From positions 62,001 through 126,000 of the forward strand of contig NZ_JAFFZN010000001.1 in assembly GCF_017676385.1 (NCBI RefSeq): DNA of 64,000 nucleotides. The letters run 5' to 3'. Each line of letters opens with the position of its first letter. The stretch's first letter is position 1. Positions 8,282-17,321 of this stretch are shown here, piece by piece. The DNA comes from Streptomyces spirodelae (GTDB lineage Bacteria > Actinomycetota > Actinomycetes > Streptomycetales > Streptomycetaceae). The translations under genes and the position numbers were made by a program. Below the pieces are notes generated by a model that worked only from the letters and a program-made list of their open reading frames with translations, did not search any database and was not told the DNA's origin.

Positions 8282-9526
8282 GTGTCCATTGAGTTGCCGC
8301 CGTCCGCAGCCCCGCGATCCGTCCACCCCGTGGACGTCCTCCCTGAGCAGGTCCGCAACCGCCTCCTGGAGCTGACTCGGGCCGGGACCCCGGTGTCGGC
8401 CTACGTGTACGACGGCGCGGTCGCCGCCGAGCGGGCACGCGAGCTGCGCACCGCCCTCCCGGAATGGGCGGACGTGTACTACGCCGTGAAGGCGAACTCC
8501 TTCCCCGGTGTTGTCGCGGCGCTCGCTCCGTGCGTCGACGGGTTCGAGGTCGCCTCCCGCACGGAACTCGAACTCGCCGTCTCGGCCAAGCCGGTGGCCG
8601 AGGGCGCTGTTGCCCCGGTGGTCGCCGCGGGCCCGGCGAAGTCCGTCCCGGTCCTGACCGCCCTGGTCCGGGCCGGTGTCGAGGCGATCAACGCCGAGAG
8701 CCTGCTCGAGCTGCACCGGATCAGCCGGATCGCCACCGCTGAAGGCGTCCGCGCCAAGGTGGCGCTCCGCGTCAACCCGGCGACGACCCCGGTCACAGGC
8801 TCGCTGCACATGGGCGGCGTGCCGTCCCAGTTCGGCGTGGCCGAGCCGGATGTGCCCGGCGTGCTGCGCGCGGCGCTCCAGCTGCCCGCCCTGGACCTGG
8901 TCGGCTTCCATATCCACGCGGCCTCCAACAACCTCGACGCCGAGGCGCATGCCGCATATCTGCGCTGGTGCGTGGAGTGGAGCATACGGACCGCGCAGGA
9001 GAACGGCATCGACCTGCGGCACGTCGACATCGGCGGTGGCATCGGCGTCGCCTTCGAGGGCGAGAAGCCTTTCGATGTCGCCCGCTTCGGTGAACTCGCC
9101 GCGCAGGTCGAGGTTCCCGAGGGTGTCAAGGTCGTGCTGGAGCCCGGCCGCTTCCTGGTCACCGACTGCGGGTGGTACGCCGCAGAGGTGACGGACGTGA
9201 AGGCGTCGTACGGCGAGTCGTTCGTCGTGCTGCGCGGCGGCATCAACCACTTCCAGCTGCCCACCTCCTGGGAGATCGTGCACAACGTCGCGGTCCTGCC
9301 CGTCGAGAGCTGGCCCGAGGGCTGTCCCCGCCCCGCTGCCGAGGACACCCGTGTGACGGTCGTCGGCGAGCTGTGCACTCCCGAGGACACCTTGCTGCGC
9401 GACGTCAAGGTGGACCGCGTACGCGCCGGTGACCTCGTCGTCTTCCCCGACGCGGGCTCCTATGGCTGGGAGTTCGCCATGCACAGCTTCCTCGGACACC
9501 CCGTGGCCCAGCGTCTCCTGCTCTGA
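8282..9526 (+). CDS. Type III PLP-dependent amino acid decarboxylase (SbnH/PvsE/LysA-like)
   Basis: 414 residues, alanine-racemase-fold decarboxylase. PLP lysine K70 is in YYAVKAN; HIHAAS, DIGGGIG and EPGRFLV form the phosphate and substrate site; the second-subunit cysteine is in GELCTPEDTL (about 363), followed by DAGSYGWEF. The family includes DAP/ornithine decarboxylases and the siderophore enzymes SbnH (citryl-diaminopropionate) and PvsE (vibrioferrin), which decarboxylate an amino acid after its attachment to citrate. As first gene of an NIS operon, a siderophore-intermediate decarboxylase is more likely than lysine biosynthesis. GTG start with GAGG upstream; iron box and long leader in front. 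Confidence 0.85.
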   Translation: MSIELPPSAAPRSVHPVDVLPEQVRNRLLELTRAGTPVSAYVYDGAVAAERARELRTALPEWADVYYAVKANSFPGVVAALAPCVDGFEVASRTELELAVSAKPVAEGAVAPVVAAGPAKSVPVLTALVRAGVEAINAESLLELHRISRIATAEGVRAKVALRVNPATTPVTGSLHMGGVPSQFGVAEPDVPGVLRAALQLPALDLVGFHIHAASNNLDAEAHAAYLRWCVEWSIRTAQENGIDLRHVDIGGGIGVAFEGEKPFDVARFGELAAQVEVPEGVKVVLEPGRFLVTDCGWYAAEVTDVKASYGESFVVLRGGINHFQLPTSWEIVHNVAVLPVESWPEGCPRPAAEDTRVTVVGELCTPEDTLLRDVKVDRVRAGDLVVFPDAGSYGWEFAMHSFLGHPVAQRLLL

Positions 9527-9663
9527 CCGGGCAGCCGGCCGCCGCTGACCGAGTAGCCGGCCGCCGCTGCCCCTCTCCACCGGCGCCGATGGCCCCCGGA
9601 CCGCGCCGCATCCGGCCCCTCCGGCGCGGTCATCACCGTTGTCCCGATCCTTGGAGTCAAACC

Positions 9664-11061
9664 GTGCCACCGCGACCCACCGATCTGCCCGCACCCGACC
9701 GGACCATGCCCGACGGCGCCGCCATCCTGGAGCGCCAGCGCGAGCGGGAGTCAGCCGCCCGCACCTACTCCCGCTCGTTCCCCATCGTCCCGGCCCGCGC
9801 CAAGGGCATGACGATCGTGGACACCGAAGGACGCCGTTACCTCGACTGCCTCTCCGGCGCCGGTACCCTCGCCCTCGGACACAACCACCCGGTCGTCCTG
9901 GAAGCCGTCCAGCGAACGGTCGGCAGCGGCGCCCCGCTGCACGTCCTGGACCTGGCGACCCCGGAGAAGGACGAGTTCACCGACGCGCTGTTCGCCACCC
10001 TGCCCGGCGATTTCGCCGACAAGGCCCGTATCCACTTCTGCGGCCCGGCCGGCACCGACGCGGTCGAGGCCGCACTCAAGCTGATGCAGACGGCCACAGG
10101 GCGCCGGGGGGTGCTGGGCTTCACCGGCGCATACCACGGTATGACCGCGGGCGCGCTGGCCGCCTCCGGCGGGGTCGGCGCGAAGAATCCGGTGCCGGGA
10201 ATCGCCGCGGATGTGACCCGGCTGCCCTTCCCGTACAGCTACCGCTGCCCGTTCGGCGTCGGCGGGGAGCGCGGTGCCCAGCTGTCGGCCACGTACGTCG
10301 AGCGGCTGCTGGCCGATCCCAACGGCGGTGTCGTACCGCCCGCCGCGATGATCCTCGAAGCCGTCCAGGGCGAGGGCGGCGCCGTTCCGGCCCCGGACGG
10401 CTGGCTGCGCGAGATGCGCCGGATCACCGCCGAGCGCGGCGTGCCGCTGATCGTCGACGAGGTGCAGACCGGCGTCGGACGCACCGGTGCCTTCTGGGCC
10501 GTGGAGCACAGCGGGATCGTGCCGGACGCGATGGTGATGTCCAAGGCGATCGGCGGCAGCCTGCCCCTGGCGGTCATCGTCTACCACGAGGACTACAACG
10601 AATGGCTGCCCGGAGCACACACCGGGACCTTCCGCGGCAACACCCTGGCCATGGCGACCGGTACCGCCACCCTTCGGTACGTCGCCCGTGAGGGTCTGGT
10701 CGAACGGGCCGGGGCGGTCGGTGCCCGGATGACCGAGCGGCTCGAGGCGCTGCGTTCCGAACTGCCGGTGATCGGCGATGTCCGCGGCCGTGGCCTGATG
10801 ATCGGTGTCGAACTGGTCGACGCCGAGGCCGAGCCGGACGCGTGCGGCGCCCGGCCGTTCGCCCCTGAGCTGGCCGCGCAGATCCGTGACGCCTGCCTGG
10901 ATCGGGGGCTGATCGTCGAACTCGGCGGCAGGCACGACTCCACGGTCCGGCTGCTGCCGCCCCTCGTCATCACCGACGAACAGGTGGAGGCCGTGCTGGA
11001 CCGGCTGACCGACGCCATCGCCGCGGTGACGGCCACTCACTTCCGAGGAGTGGTGGCATGA
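9664..11061 (+). CDS. Diaminobutyrate-2-oxoglutarate aminotransferase (RhbA/Dat-like)
   Basis: 465 residues, class III aminotransferase. GTG at 9664 is chosen because CTTGGAG stands just upstream; the frame is open earlier but without a ribosome site. Motifs: CLSGAGTLALGHNHP, CGPAGTDAVEAALK, FTGAYHGMT, LIVDEVQTGVGRTGAFWAVE and PLP lysine in MVMSKAIGG (about 293). This is the EctB/Dat/RhbA type that converts aspartate semialdehyde to L-2,4-diaminobutyrate. Paired through a 4-bp overlap with the decarboxylase below, exactly the pairing that makes 1,3-diaminopropane in rhizobactin 1021 and schizokinen pathways. Confidence 0.9.
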   Translation: MPPRPTDLPAPDRTMPDGAAILERQRERESAARTYSRSFPIVPARAKGMTIVDTEGRRYLDCLSGAGTLALGHNHPVVLEAVQRTVGSGAPLHVLDLATPEKDEFTDALFATLPGDFADKARIHFCGPAGTDAVEAALKLMQTATGRRGVLGFTGAYHGMTAGALAASGGVGAKNPVPGIAADVTRLPFPYSYRCPFGVGGERGAQLSATYVERLLADPNGGVVPPAAMILEAVQGEGGAVPAPDGWLREMRRITAERGVPLIVDEVQTGVGRTGAFWAVEHSGIVPDAMVMSKAIGGSLPLAVIVYHEDYNEWLPGAHTGTFRGNTLAMATGTATLRYVAREGLVERAGAVGARMTERLEALRSELPVIGDVRGRGLMIGVELVDAEAEPDACGARPFAPELAAQIRDACLDRGLIVELGGRHDSTVRLLPPLVITDEQVEAVLDRLTDAIAAVTATHFRGVVA

Positions 11062-12707
11062 GCGGCAAGACACCCGATCTGCGGGCGACGGCCGACGTGA
11101 CGGTGCTCGACGAGACCGACACCCCGGGCAATCTGCGGCTCGCCCCGGACGAGGGCGGGCACACCGACCGCCTCGACGAAGAGATGGCCGGACTGCTCAG
11201 GGCGGTCGTCCCTGCGGAGTCCGACACCCCGCTGACCAGGCTGTCCGGCGGTCCCGGCGGTCCCGGCGCGCTCACGCCAATGCTGCGTACCGTCCTGGGC
11301 GCCCTCGCCGAGGGCGCCGAGCGGCGCGGCGGACCGCTGCCCGCCGGGTCCCCCGCACAACTGGCCGCCGACGTCGCCCGGGTGTTCGCCGAGGCGGACG
11401 GGGACGGCGCCCTGCACAAGCTGACCGACGTCCTTGCCTACGGCAGCGCCGACCCGGCCGACCCGTCCTGCGCGGCCCATCTGCACTGCCCGCCGCTGGC
11501 CGTCGCGGTCGCCGCCGACCTCGCCGTCTCCGCGCTCAACCCCTCCCAGGACTCCTGGGACCAGGCGCCCGCCGCCACCGCACTGGAGACCCTGCTGCTG
11601 CAGGAGCTCGCGCAGCTCGTCGGGTACGACCCGAACGAGGCCGCCGGTGTGCTCACCTCCGGTGGCACCGAGTCCAACCTCATGGGACTGATGCTCGCCC
11701 GGGACCGGGTGATCGGCCAGGACAGCGGGCGTCAGATCGAGTTGAGCGGATTGCCTGGCACGGGCCGGCGCGCACGGATCTTCACCTCCGAAGCCGCGCA
11801 CTTCTCGGTGCAGCGGTCAGCTGCCCTGCTGGGTCTGGGCGAGGACGCGGTTGTCCCCGTTCCCGTCGACGACCAGCTGCGGATGAGGCCCGACGCGCTC
11901 GCCACCGCCCTGCGCGACTGTGTGCGGCGGGGCGAACTGCCGTTGGCCGTCGTGGCCACCGCCGGCACCACCGACACCGGTGCGATCGACCCGCTGCGCA
12001 CCTGCGCCTCGCTGTCAGCCGAGTACGGCGCCTGGCTGCACGTGGACGCCGCCTACGGCGGTGGCGCGCTGCTGTCAGAGCAGCTCGCCCCGCTGATGGC
12101 CGGGGTCGCGCTGGCCGACTCGGTGTCCCTGGACTGGCACAAGCTGGGCTGGCAGCCGGTCGCAGCGGGCATCTTCCTGGTGAAGCGGGCGGAGACGTAC
12201 GCTTCACTGGCCCGGCGGGCGGTCTACCTCAACCCGCAGGACGACGAGGAGGCCGGATACCCGAGCCTGCTGGGCCTGTCGCTGCGCACCACTCGCCGTA
12301 CCGACGCCTTCAAGATCGCCGTCACGCTGCGGACCCTGGGCCGGGATGGCCTGGGCCGCCTCGTGGACGCCTGCCACGCCCTGGCTCGCTCCGGCACCGA
12401 AGCAGTCCGCGCCCACCCGAACCTGGAGCTGCACGCCGACCCGGTTCTGACGGCATTCCTGTTCCGCTATCTGCCCGAGAGCCCCCGCAACATCGACCCG
12501 GAGCGTGTGGACCGGATCAACGCGGGGCTGCGGCGCAGGCTGCTGCGCGAGGGGCGCGCCGTGGTCGGCCGGACCGAGCTGCCGGGCGAGGGCCCAGGGC
12601 GGGTCCGCCTCAAGCTGACACTGCTCAACCCGCACGCGACTCCCGCCGAGGTCGAGCGACTGCTCGACGCGGTCGTGGCGGCGGGCCGGGCCGAGGAGGA
12701 GCTGTGA
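11058..12707 (+). CDS. L-2,4-diaminobutyrate decarboxylase (RhbB/Ddc-like)
   Basis: 549 residues, group II PLP decarboxylase. Motifs: TSGGTESNLMGLMLARD, HVDAAYGGGALLS and the PLP-lysine segment SLDWHKLGWQP (K about 361). The fused or adjacent partner in related organisms decarboxylates L-2,4-diaminobutyrate to 1,3-diaminopropane. ATG overlaps the aminotransferase stop (ATGA), implying coupled translation. The first 130 residues are longer and more variable than the core. Aromatic amino acid decarboxylase activity cannot be excluded from sequence, but the neighbour strongly favours diaminobutyrate. Confidence 0.88.
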   Translation: MSGKTPDLRATADVTVLDETDTPGNLRLAPDEGGHTDRLDEEMAGLLRAVVPAESDTPLTRLSGGPGGPGALTPMLRTVLGALAEGAERRGGPLPAGSPAQLAADVARVFAEADGDGALHKLTDVLAYGSADPADPSCAAHLHCPPLAVAVAADLAVSALNPSQDSWDQAPAATALETLLLQELAQLVGYDPNEAAGVLTSGGTESNLMGLMLARDRVIGQDSGRQIELSGLPGTGRRARIFTSEAAHFSVQRSAALLGLGEDAVVPVPVDDQLRMRPDALATALRDCVRRGELPLAVVATAGTTDTGAIDPLRTCASLSAEYGAWLHVDAAYGGGALLSEQLAPLMAGVALADSVSLDWHKLGWQPVAAGIFLVKRAETYASLARRAVYLNPQDDEEAGYPSLLGLSLRTTRRTDAFKIAVTLRTLGRDGLGRLVDACHALARSGTEAVRAHPNLELHADPVLTAFLFRYLPESPRNIDPERVDRINAGLRRRLLREGRAVVGRTELPGEGPGRVRLKLTLLNPHATPAEVERLLDAVVAAGRAEEEL

Positions 12708-14530
12708 GCCACTCCACCGGGACCCGGCCGACAGCCGCAGCACCGCCCGCGTCGGCCGCAGCCCCCGGTCCCGATCCGCTGGACCACGCCGAAGCGCTGC
12801 GCGCGGGCGACGCGGCGGCGATGGAGACGCTGCTGCGCGCCTACGTGCGCGAGACCGGCACCGGCGTACCAGCGACCGGCCAGTCGCTCCTGCTGCATCT
12901 GCCGGCCAGCCGACTGACCCTGCGGGTGCCGGTGCGCTACCGGTCCGCCACCGGCTGGCACCGGTTCGGAGCAGCCCGCCTGGTCTCCACGGGAGAGGGC
13001 AGCACTCTCCCGGCGGACGCCTCGCTCGTGGCGGCGGCGCTGATCCGGGAGACGACCGTGGGCCGTGGCGCACTGCCGCACCACGGTGGCGACGCGGCGG
13101 CGCGGGTGCTGAACTCCGCACGGCGCACCGCCGCCCACATCGAGCGTCGTCGCGCCGAGGGTCCGGAAGGCCGGGGCCCGACACCGTTCCTCGACAGCGA
13201 GCAGGCACTGCTGCTGGGTCACCCGTTCCATCCAGCGCCCAAGAGCCGCGAGGAGGCGTCGGACGTGGAGCTCTCGGCGTACTCGCCCGAGTTGCGCGGC
13301 TCCTTCCCGTTGCACTGGTTCGCCGCGCACCCCGATGTCGTCGTCGGCGGGAGCGCGGACGGCCGGTCGCCCGCCGAACTGCTGCGCCCGCTGGCCGAGG
13401 GGCTGCATCTGCCGGAGGGCATGGTGCCGGTGCCGGCGCACCCCTGGCAGGCACGCGAGGTCCTGGCCCGCCCGGAGGTCGCCCGTCTCCTCGACGCCGG
13501 GCTGCTGCGTCCGCTCGGCGCGGCCGGGCCCGCCTGGTACCCCACCTCCTCCGTACGGACGGTGCACCGGCCGGACGCCGAGGTGATGCTCAAGCTGTCC
13601 CTCGGTATGCGGATCACCAACTCCCGGCGTAACAACCTGCGCAGCGAGATGCGGCTCGGCGTACGCGCGGCGCAGCTGCTGGCCGCGGGTCCCGTGGAAT
13701 GGCTGCGCTCCGAGCACCCCGAGTTCGGCATCCTGCGCGACTTCGCCTGGGTCTCCGTCGGCACGGACGGGCCGGAGACGGGTCTGGAGACGGCCATCCG
13801 GGACAACCCCTTCCGCGGCGGCGCGGATGCACGGGCCGAAGGGCTGTGCGTGGCCGGTCTGCTGGCCGAGCGCACAGGACCCGGTGACGGCACAGCGCCG
13901 CGCCACCGCGCGCTGCTGAGCGCGGCGGTCGAGGGCGCCGCCCACGCGCTGGGGGTTTCCGTGGCCGAGGCGTCGGCGCGCTGGCTGGAGCGCTATCTGG
14001 ACGTCCTGGCCGTCCCCCTGATCCGCCTTCAGGCGCGGTACGGCATCGCTCTGGAACCGCATCACCAGAACACCCTTGTCGCCCTCGACGCGACCGGACT
14101 GCCGTGCGCCGGCTGGTACCGGGACAGCCAGGGCTACTACCTGGCCGAGTCCCGCGTCGCCGACATCGAGCGACTGCTGCCGGGCGCGACCGAAGGCGTC
14201 GACCTGGTCTTCGCGGACGCGTTCGTCGACGAGCGGGTCGCCTACTACCTGGGCATCAACAACCTCCTCGGGATCGTCGGCGCGTTCGGCGCGCTCGGCC
14301 TGGCCGACGAGGGCGACCTGCTGCGCGTACTGCGCGGAGTGCTGGAGCGGCTGCGCAGGGCCGAGCCCGCCGCCAAGGGCCTGCTCGACCTGCTGCTCGA
14401 CGCACCGGTGCTGCGCTGCAAGGGCAACTATCTGACCTGCGTGGACGGTCTCGACGAACTGGTCGGCGAAGTTCACACCCAGTCCGTGTACATCGACCTT
14501 CCCAACCCTCTTACGGAGGCACAGCGGTGA
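12704..14530 (+). CDS. IucA/IucC-family NIS synthetase 1
   Basis: 608 residues. NIS synthetases adenylate a carboxylate (typically citrate) and condense it with an amine or hydroxylamine. Visible family motifs: GHPFHPAPKSR (172-182), PAHPWQ (about 245-250), KLSLGMRITNSRR (about 297-309), EPHHQNTLVALD (451-462) with WYRDSQGYY, and the C-terminal CKGNYLT; a FhuF/IucA C-terminal region follows. GTG start overlaps the previous stop. With the second synthetase at 17318 it could acylate the two ends of citrate with diaminopropane units, as RhbC and RhbF do. Confidence 0.92.
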   Translation: MSHSTGTRPTAAAPPASAAAPGPDPLDHAEALRAGDAAAMETLLRAYVRETGTGVPATGQSLLLHLPASRLTLRVPVRYRSATGWHRFGAARLVSTGEGSTLPADASLVAAALIRETTVGRGALPHHGGDAAARVLNSARRTAAHIERRRAEGPEGRGPTPFLDSEQALLLGHPFHPAPKSREEASDVELSAYSPELRGSFPLHWFAAHPDVVVGGSADGRSPAELLRPLAEGLHLPEGMVPVPAHPWQAREVLARPEVARLLDAGLLRPLGAAGPAWYPTSSVRTVHRPDAEVMLKLSLGMRITNSRRNNLRSEMRLGVRAAQLLAAGPVEWLRSEHPEFGILRDFAWVSVGTDGPETGLETAIRDNPFRGGADARAEGLCVAGLLAERTGPGDGTAPRHRALLSAAVEGAAHALGVSVAEASARWLERYLDVLAVPLIRLQARYGIALEPHHQNTLVALDATGLPCAGWYRDSQGYYLAESRVADIERLLPGATEGVDLVFADAFVDERVAYYLGINNLLGIVGAFGALGLADEGDLLRVLRGVLERLRRAEPAAKGLLDLLLDAPVLRCKGNYLTCVDGLDELVGEVHTQSVYIDLPNPLTEAQR

Positions 14531-15936
14531 CCGCGCCCTCGACTTCCCCGGACCAGAACGCGCCCTACGACCTGGTGGGTGTCGGCATCGGCCCGTTCAA
14601 CCTGTCGCTGGCGGCGCTGGCCGACGGTGTCCCCGGCTTCCGTTCGCTCTTCCTGGACGCAAAGCCCGCCTTCTCGTGGCACCCGGGCCTGCTGATGGAG
14701 GGTACGACGCTCCAGGTGCCGTTCCTCGCCGATCTGGTCACCATGGTCGACCCGACCAGCCCCTGGTCGTATCTGAACTACCTCCGCGCCCACGAGCGCA
14801 TGTTCAAGTTCTTCTTCTCCGAGCGCTTCCACATCCCGCGCCGCGAGTACGACCACTACTGCCGCTGGGTCGCCGAGCGGCTGTCCTCCTGCCGCTTCGA
14901 CGCGCGGGTCACCGCGTTGGAGTGGGACGAGACGGCGGACGCGTTCGCCGTCGTGCACCGCTCAGCGGACGGTGAGCAGACCCGGGTGCTGACCCGTCAG
15001 GTCGTCCTCGGCGTGGGCACCGACCCGGTCGTCCCCGCGCCGCTGCGCCCGCTGCTGACCGACACCCACGCGGGGCGCGTCCTGCACAGTGCCGATTACC
15101 GCGTCCACCGTGCCCGGCTCGGCGCGGCCGACGACGTCACCGTCATCGGCGCGGGCCAGTCCGGCGCCGAGGTCGCGCTCGACCTGCTGCGCAACCAGGA
15201 CGGCGACGGCCGGGGCGGTCCATACGTGCGTTGGCTGGCCCGTACCGCCGCCTTCGCTCCCATGGAGTACTCCAAGATCGGCCTGGAGCACTTCACCCCG
15301 GACTACATCCGCTTCTTCCGCGACCTGCCCGAGACCACGCGGGAGCGGCTGACCGCCGAGCAGTGGCAGCTGTACAAGGGTGTCAGTGAGGAGACACTGG
15401 GCGAGATATACGACGAGTTGTACGAGCGCACGATCGGAGGCGGCGAACCGCGCGCCTCGCTGCACCCGGCCGTGGAGGTCCTCGCGGCCGAGGCCGACGG
15501 AGACCGGTATCTGCTCACCTGCCGCAGCCGACAGCAGGACTCGGTGTTCGAGATCCGTACCGCGGCGGTGGTCTCCGCCACCGGCTACGCCGCCTCCCGT
15601 CCCGCCTTCCTCAAGAAGATGGCGGACCTGGTCGACTGGGACGTCAAGGGCCGCTACCAGGTCGACGGCGACTACCGGGTCGCCCTCGACCCCCGGGTCT
15701 CGGGCACCCTCTACGTCCAGAACGCCGAGATGCACACGCACGGTGTGGGCGCTCCCGACCTCACGCTGGGCGCCTGGCGCGCCGCGACGATCCTGAACGC
15801 CGCTGTCGGAAAGGCCGTGCTGCCGGTCGCACCGCGCCAGGCGTTCACCACCTTCGGCGCACCGCAGGAGCCTGCCCCGGTCCCGGACCAGCCGCCCGCC
15901 GTGCATGTCCCGGCCCCGGCGGAGACACAGCGATGA
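14527..15936 (+). CDS. FAD/NADPH-dependent amine N-monooxygenase (IucD/RhbE-like)
   Basis: 469 residues from GTG 14527 (4-bp overlap). FAD fingerprint GVGIGPFNLSLA (about 18-29), NADPH fingerprint VIGAGQSGAEVAL (about 206), and the ATGY-type motif SATGYA (about 350) are those of lysine/ornithine/diamine N-hydroxylases. In this operon the expected substrate is 1,3-diaminopropane, giving N-hydroxy-1,3-diaminopropane, the hydroxamate precursor. The frame is open for 140 codons upstream, but those are inside the preceding gene and lack the family. Substrate is inference from context. Confidence 0.92.
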   Translation: MTAPSTSPDQNAPYDLVGVGIGPFNLSLAALADGVPGFRSLFLDAKPAFSWHPGLLMEGTTLQVPFLADLVTMVDPTSPWSYLNYLRAHERMFKFFFSERFHIPRREYDHYCRWVAERLSSCRFDARVTALEWDETADAFAVVHRSADGEQTRVLTRQVVLGVGTDPVVPAPLRPLLTDTHAGRVLHSADYRVHRARLGAADDVTVIGAGQSGAEVALDLLRNQDGDGRGGPYVRWLARTAAFAPMEYSKIGLEHFTPDYIRFFRDLPETTRERLTAEQWQLYKGVSEETLGEIYDELYERTIGGGEPRASLHPAVEVLAAEADGDRYLLTCRSRQQDSVFEIRTAAVVSATGYAASRPAFLKKMADLVDWDVKGRYQVDGDYRVALDPRVSGTLYVQNAEMHTHGVGAPDLTLGAWRAATILNAAVGKAVLPVAPRQAFTTFGAPQEPAPVPDQPPAVHVPAPAETQR

Positions 15937-17321
15937 CCGCCGTGGGGAAGGACGGCGCGTCGGCCCGTGGTGGGTCGGCGCGCCGAGCCAAGTCGGTCCT
16001 CCTCTCGGTCATCGGCCTCCACCTGGTCGCCGAGACCGCTCTGACGCCGTTCCTGCCACAGCTCTTCGAGAGGCTGTACGGGATCGAGGACCCGGAGGCC
16101 ACCGGGCTCTACATCTGGATCTGCCGCATCGCCGGGCTCGCCGCCCTCCCGCTGTGGGGGCTGGCGGCCCGGCGCTGGTCCCTGCACGGACTCGTACTGG
16201 CCGGGCTGTGCGGTTCCGCCGTTCTCGACCTGCTCCTGGGGCTGGCGCCCAGCTATGCCGCGTATCTGGTCCTCTCCACACTCATCGTCAGCACCAACAG
16301 CGCCCTGCTGCTGGCCTATCCCGCGTTCATCGCCGAGCACGGCGACGAATCGTCGCAGGACGGGGTGCGTGCGCGGCTGACGGGCATCTGCTCGCTCGTG
16401 GTCGTGTTCCATCTGTCGGTGGTCGTCTCCACCATGGTGGGTGCCGGGGTGCTCGCGCTCCCGGAACCGCGTGTCGGCATCTCCGCGTTCGCGGTACTGG
16501 ACACGCTGTTGGCCGTGCTGACCTACCGCATCCTGGGCAAGCGTCCCGGCACCCGGACCGGACGGGCCGGTGAGGCCCTGACCCAGACCCGGAGGGACGG
16601 CACTTCCGCAGCTGGTACTCGTCGCCTCCCGTGGCTCATGGCCCTGGCCTACGCCGCGCTGATCGGCATCGCTTTCGACTTCTCCGCCAATGTGGCGCGG
16701 CCCTTCTTCACCAAGTTCGCCGAGGACCTGGGCAGCGGCTCGGTGGGCAGCGGTGTGCTGTTCTTCCTGCCGAGCGTCTCGGCGCTGGCTGTCCTGCCCG
16801 TGGTACGCCGCTGCCACGACGTGCTGGGCGACCGGCTGCTGCCGCTGTCCCTGACGGTGGGTGCTGCCGGGCTGGCCTGGAGCTGGCTGGCCGGTGCACT
16901 GCCCGGGCTGGTCGGCGGTCGGCTGCTCTTCGGCGTCGGCCTGGGGCTGGGGCAGGTCGCCGTCGAACTGCGGATGTTCCGCGCGACGGGTACGGAGGGC
17001 CCGGCCTTCACCGCTGTGGAGACCGCCAGGTCAGCCGGCCTGCTGGCCGCGCCGATCGCCGCCACCGCTGCGGTCTCCCACGACCTGGCGCTGCCGCTCG
17101 CGGTCGCCGCGGCCGTCCAGGCGCTGGCCGCCGCTCTGTCCCTACGGCGCCCACGGAGCACCGCTTCGTCACCGGTCCAGCCGATTGCGGACAGGTCCGA
17201 AGACGCCGCCACGACCGCCGTACCACCGCAGTCCCGGCCGAAGCCTGACACCGTGCCCGCGCTCGCTTCGGCCACCGCTTCCACCGCCGCACCCGCGCAC
17301 TCCGAGGAGATCCACCGATGA
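15933..17321 (+). CDS. MFS transporter, probable siderophore exporter
   Basis: 462 residues with about twelve hydrophobic segments, the first at SVLLSVIGLHLVAETALTPFLPQ. A basic loop lies near the middle (KRPGTRTGRAGE) and the tail is polar and Ala/Pro-rich. ATG overlaps the hydroxylase stop. MFS genes in the middle of NIS operons (AlcS, PvsC, DesE-independent exporters) usually export the finished siderophore, and import here is provided by the Fec-type system at 20.7-24.8 kb. Export direction is inference. Confidence 0.85.
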   Translation: MTAVGKDGASARGGSARRAKSVLLSVIGLHLVAETALTPFLPQLFERLYGIEDPEATGLYIWICRIAGLAALPLWGLAARRWSLHGLVLAGLCGSAVLDLLLGLAPSYAAYLVLSTLIVSTNSALLLAYPAFIAEHGDESSQDGVRARLTGICSLVVVFHLSVVVSTMVGAGVLALPEPRVGISAFAVLDTLLAVLTYRILGKRPGTRTGRAGEALTQTRRDGTSAAGTRRLPWLMALAYAALIGIAFDFSANVARPFFTKFAEDLGSGSVGSGVLFFLPSVSALAVLPVVRRCHDVLGDRLLPLSLTVGAAGLAWSWLAGALPGLVGGRLLFGVGLGLGQVAVELRMFRATGTEGPAFTAVETARSAGLLAAPIAATAAVSHDLALPLAVAAAVQALAAALSLRRPRSTASSPVQPIADRSEDAATTAVPPQSRPKPDTVPALASATASTAAPAHSEEIHR

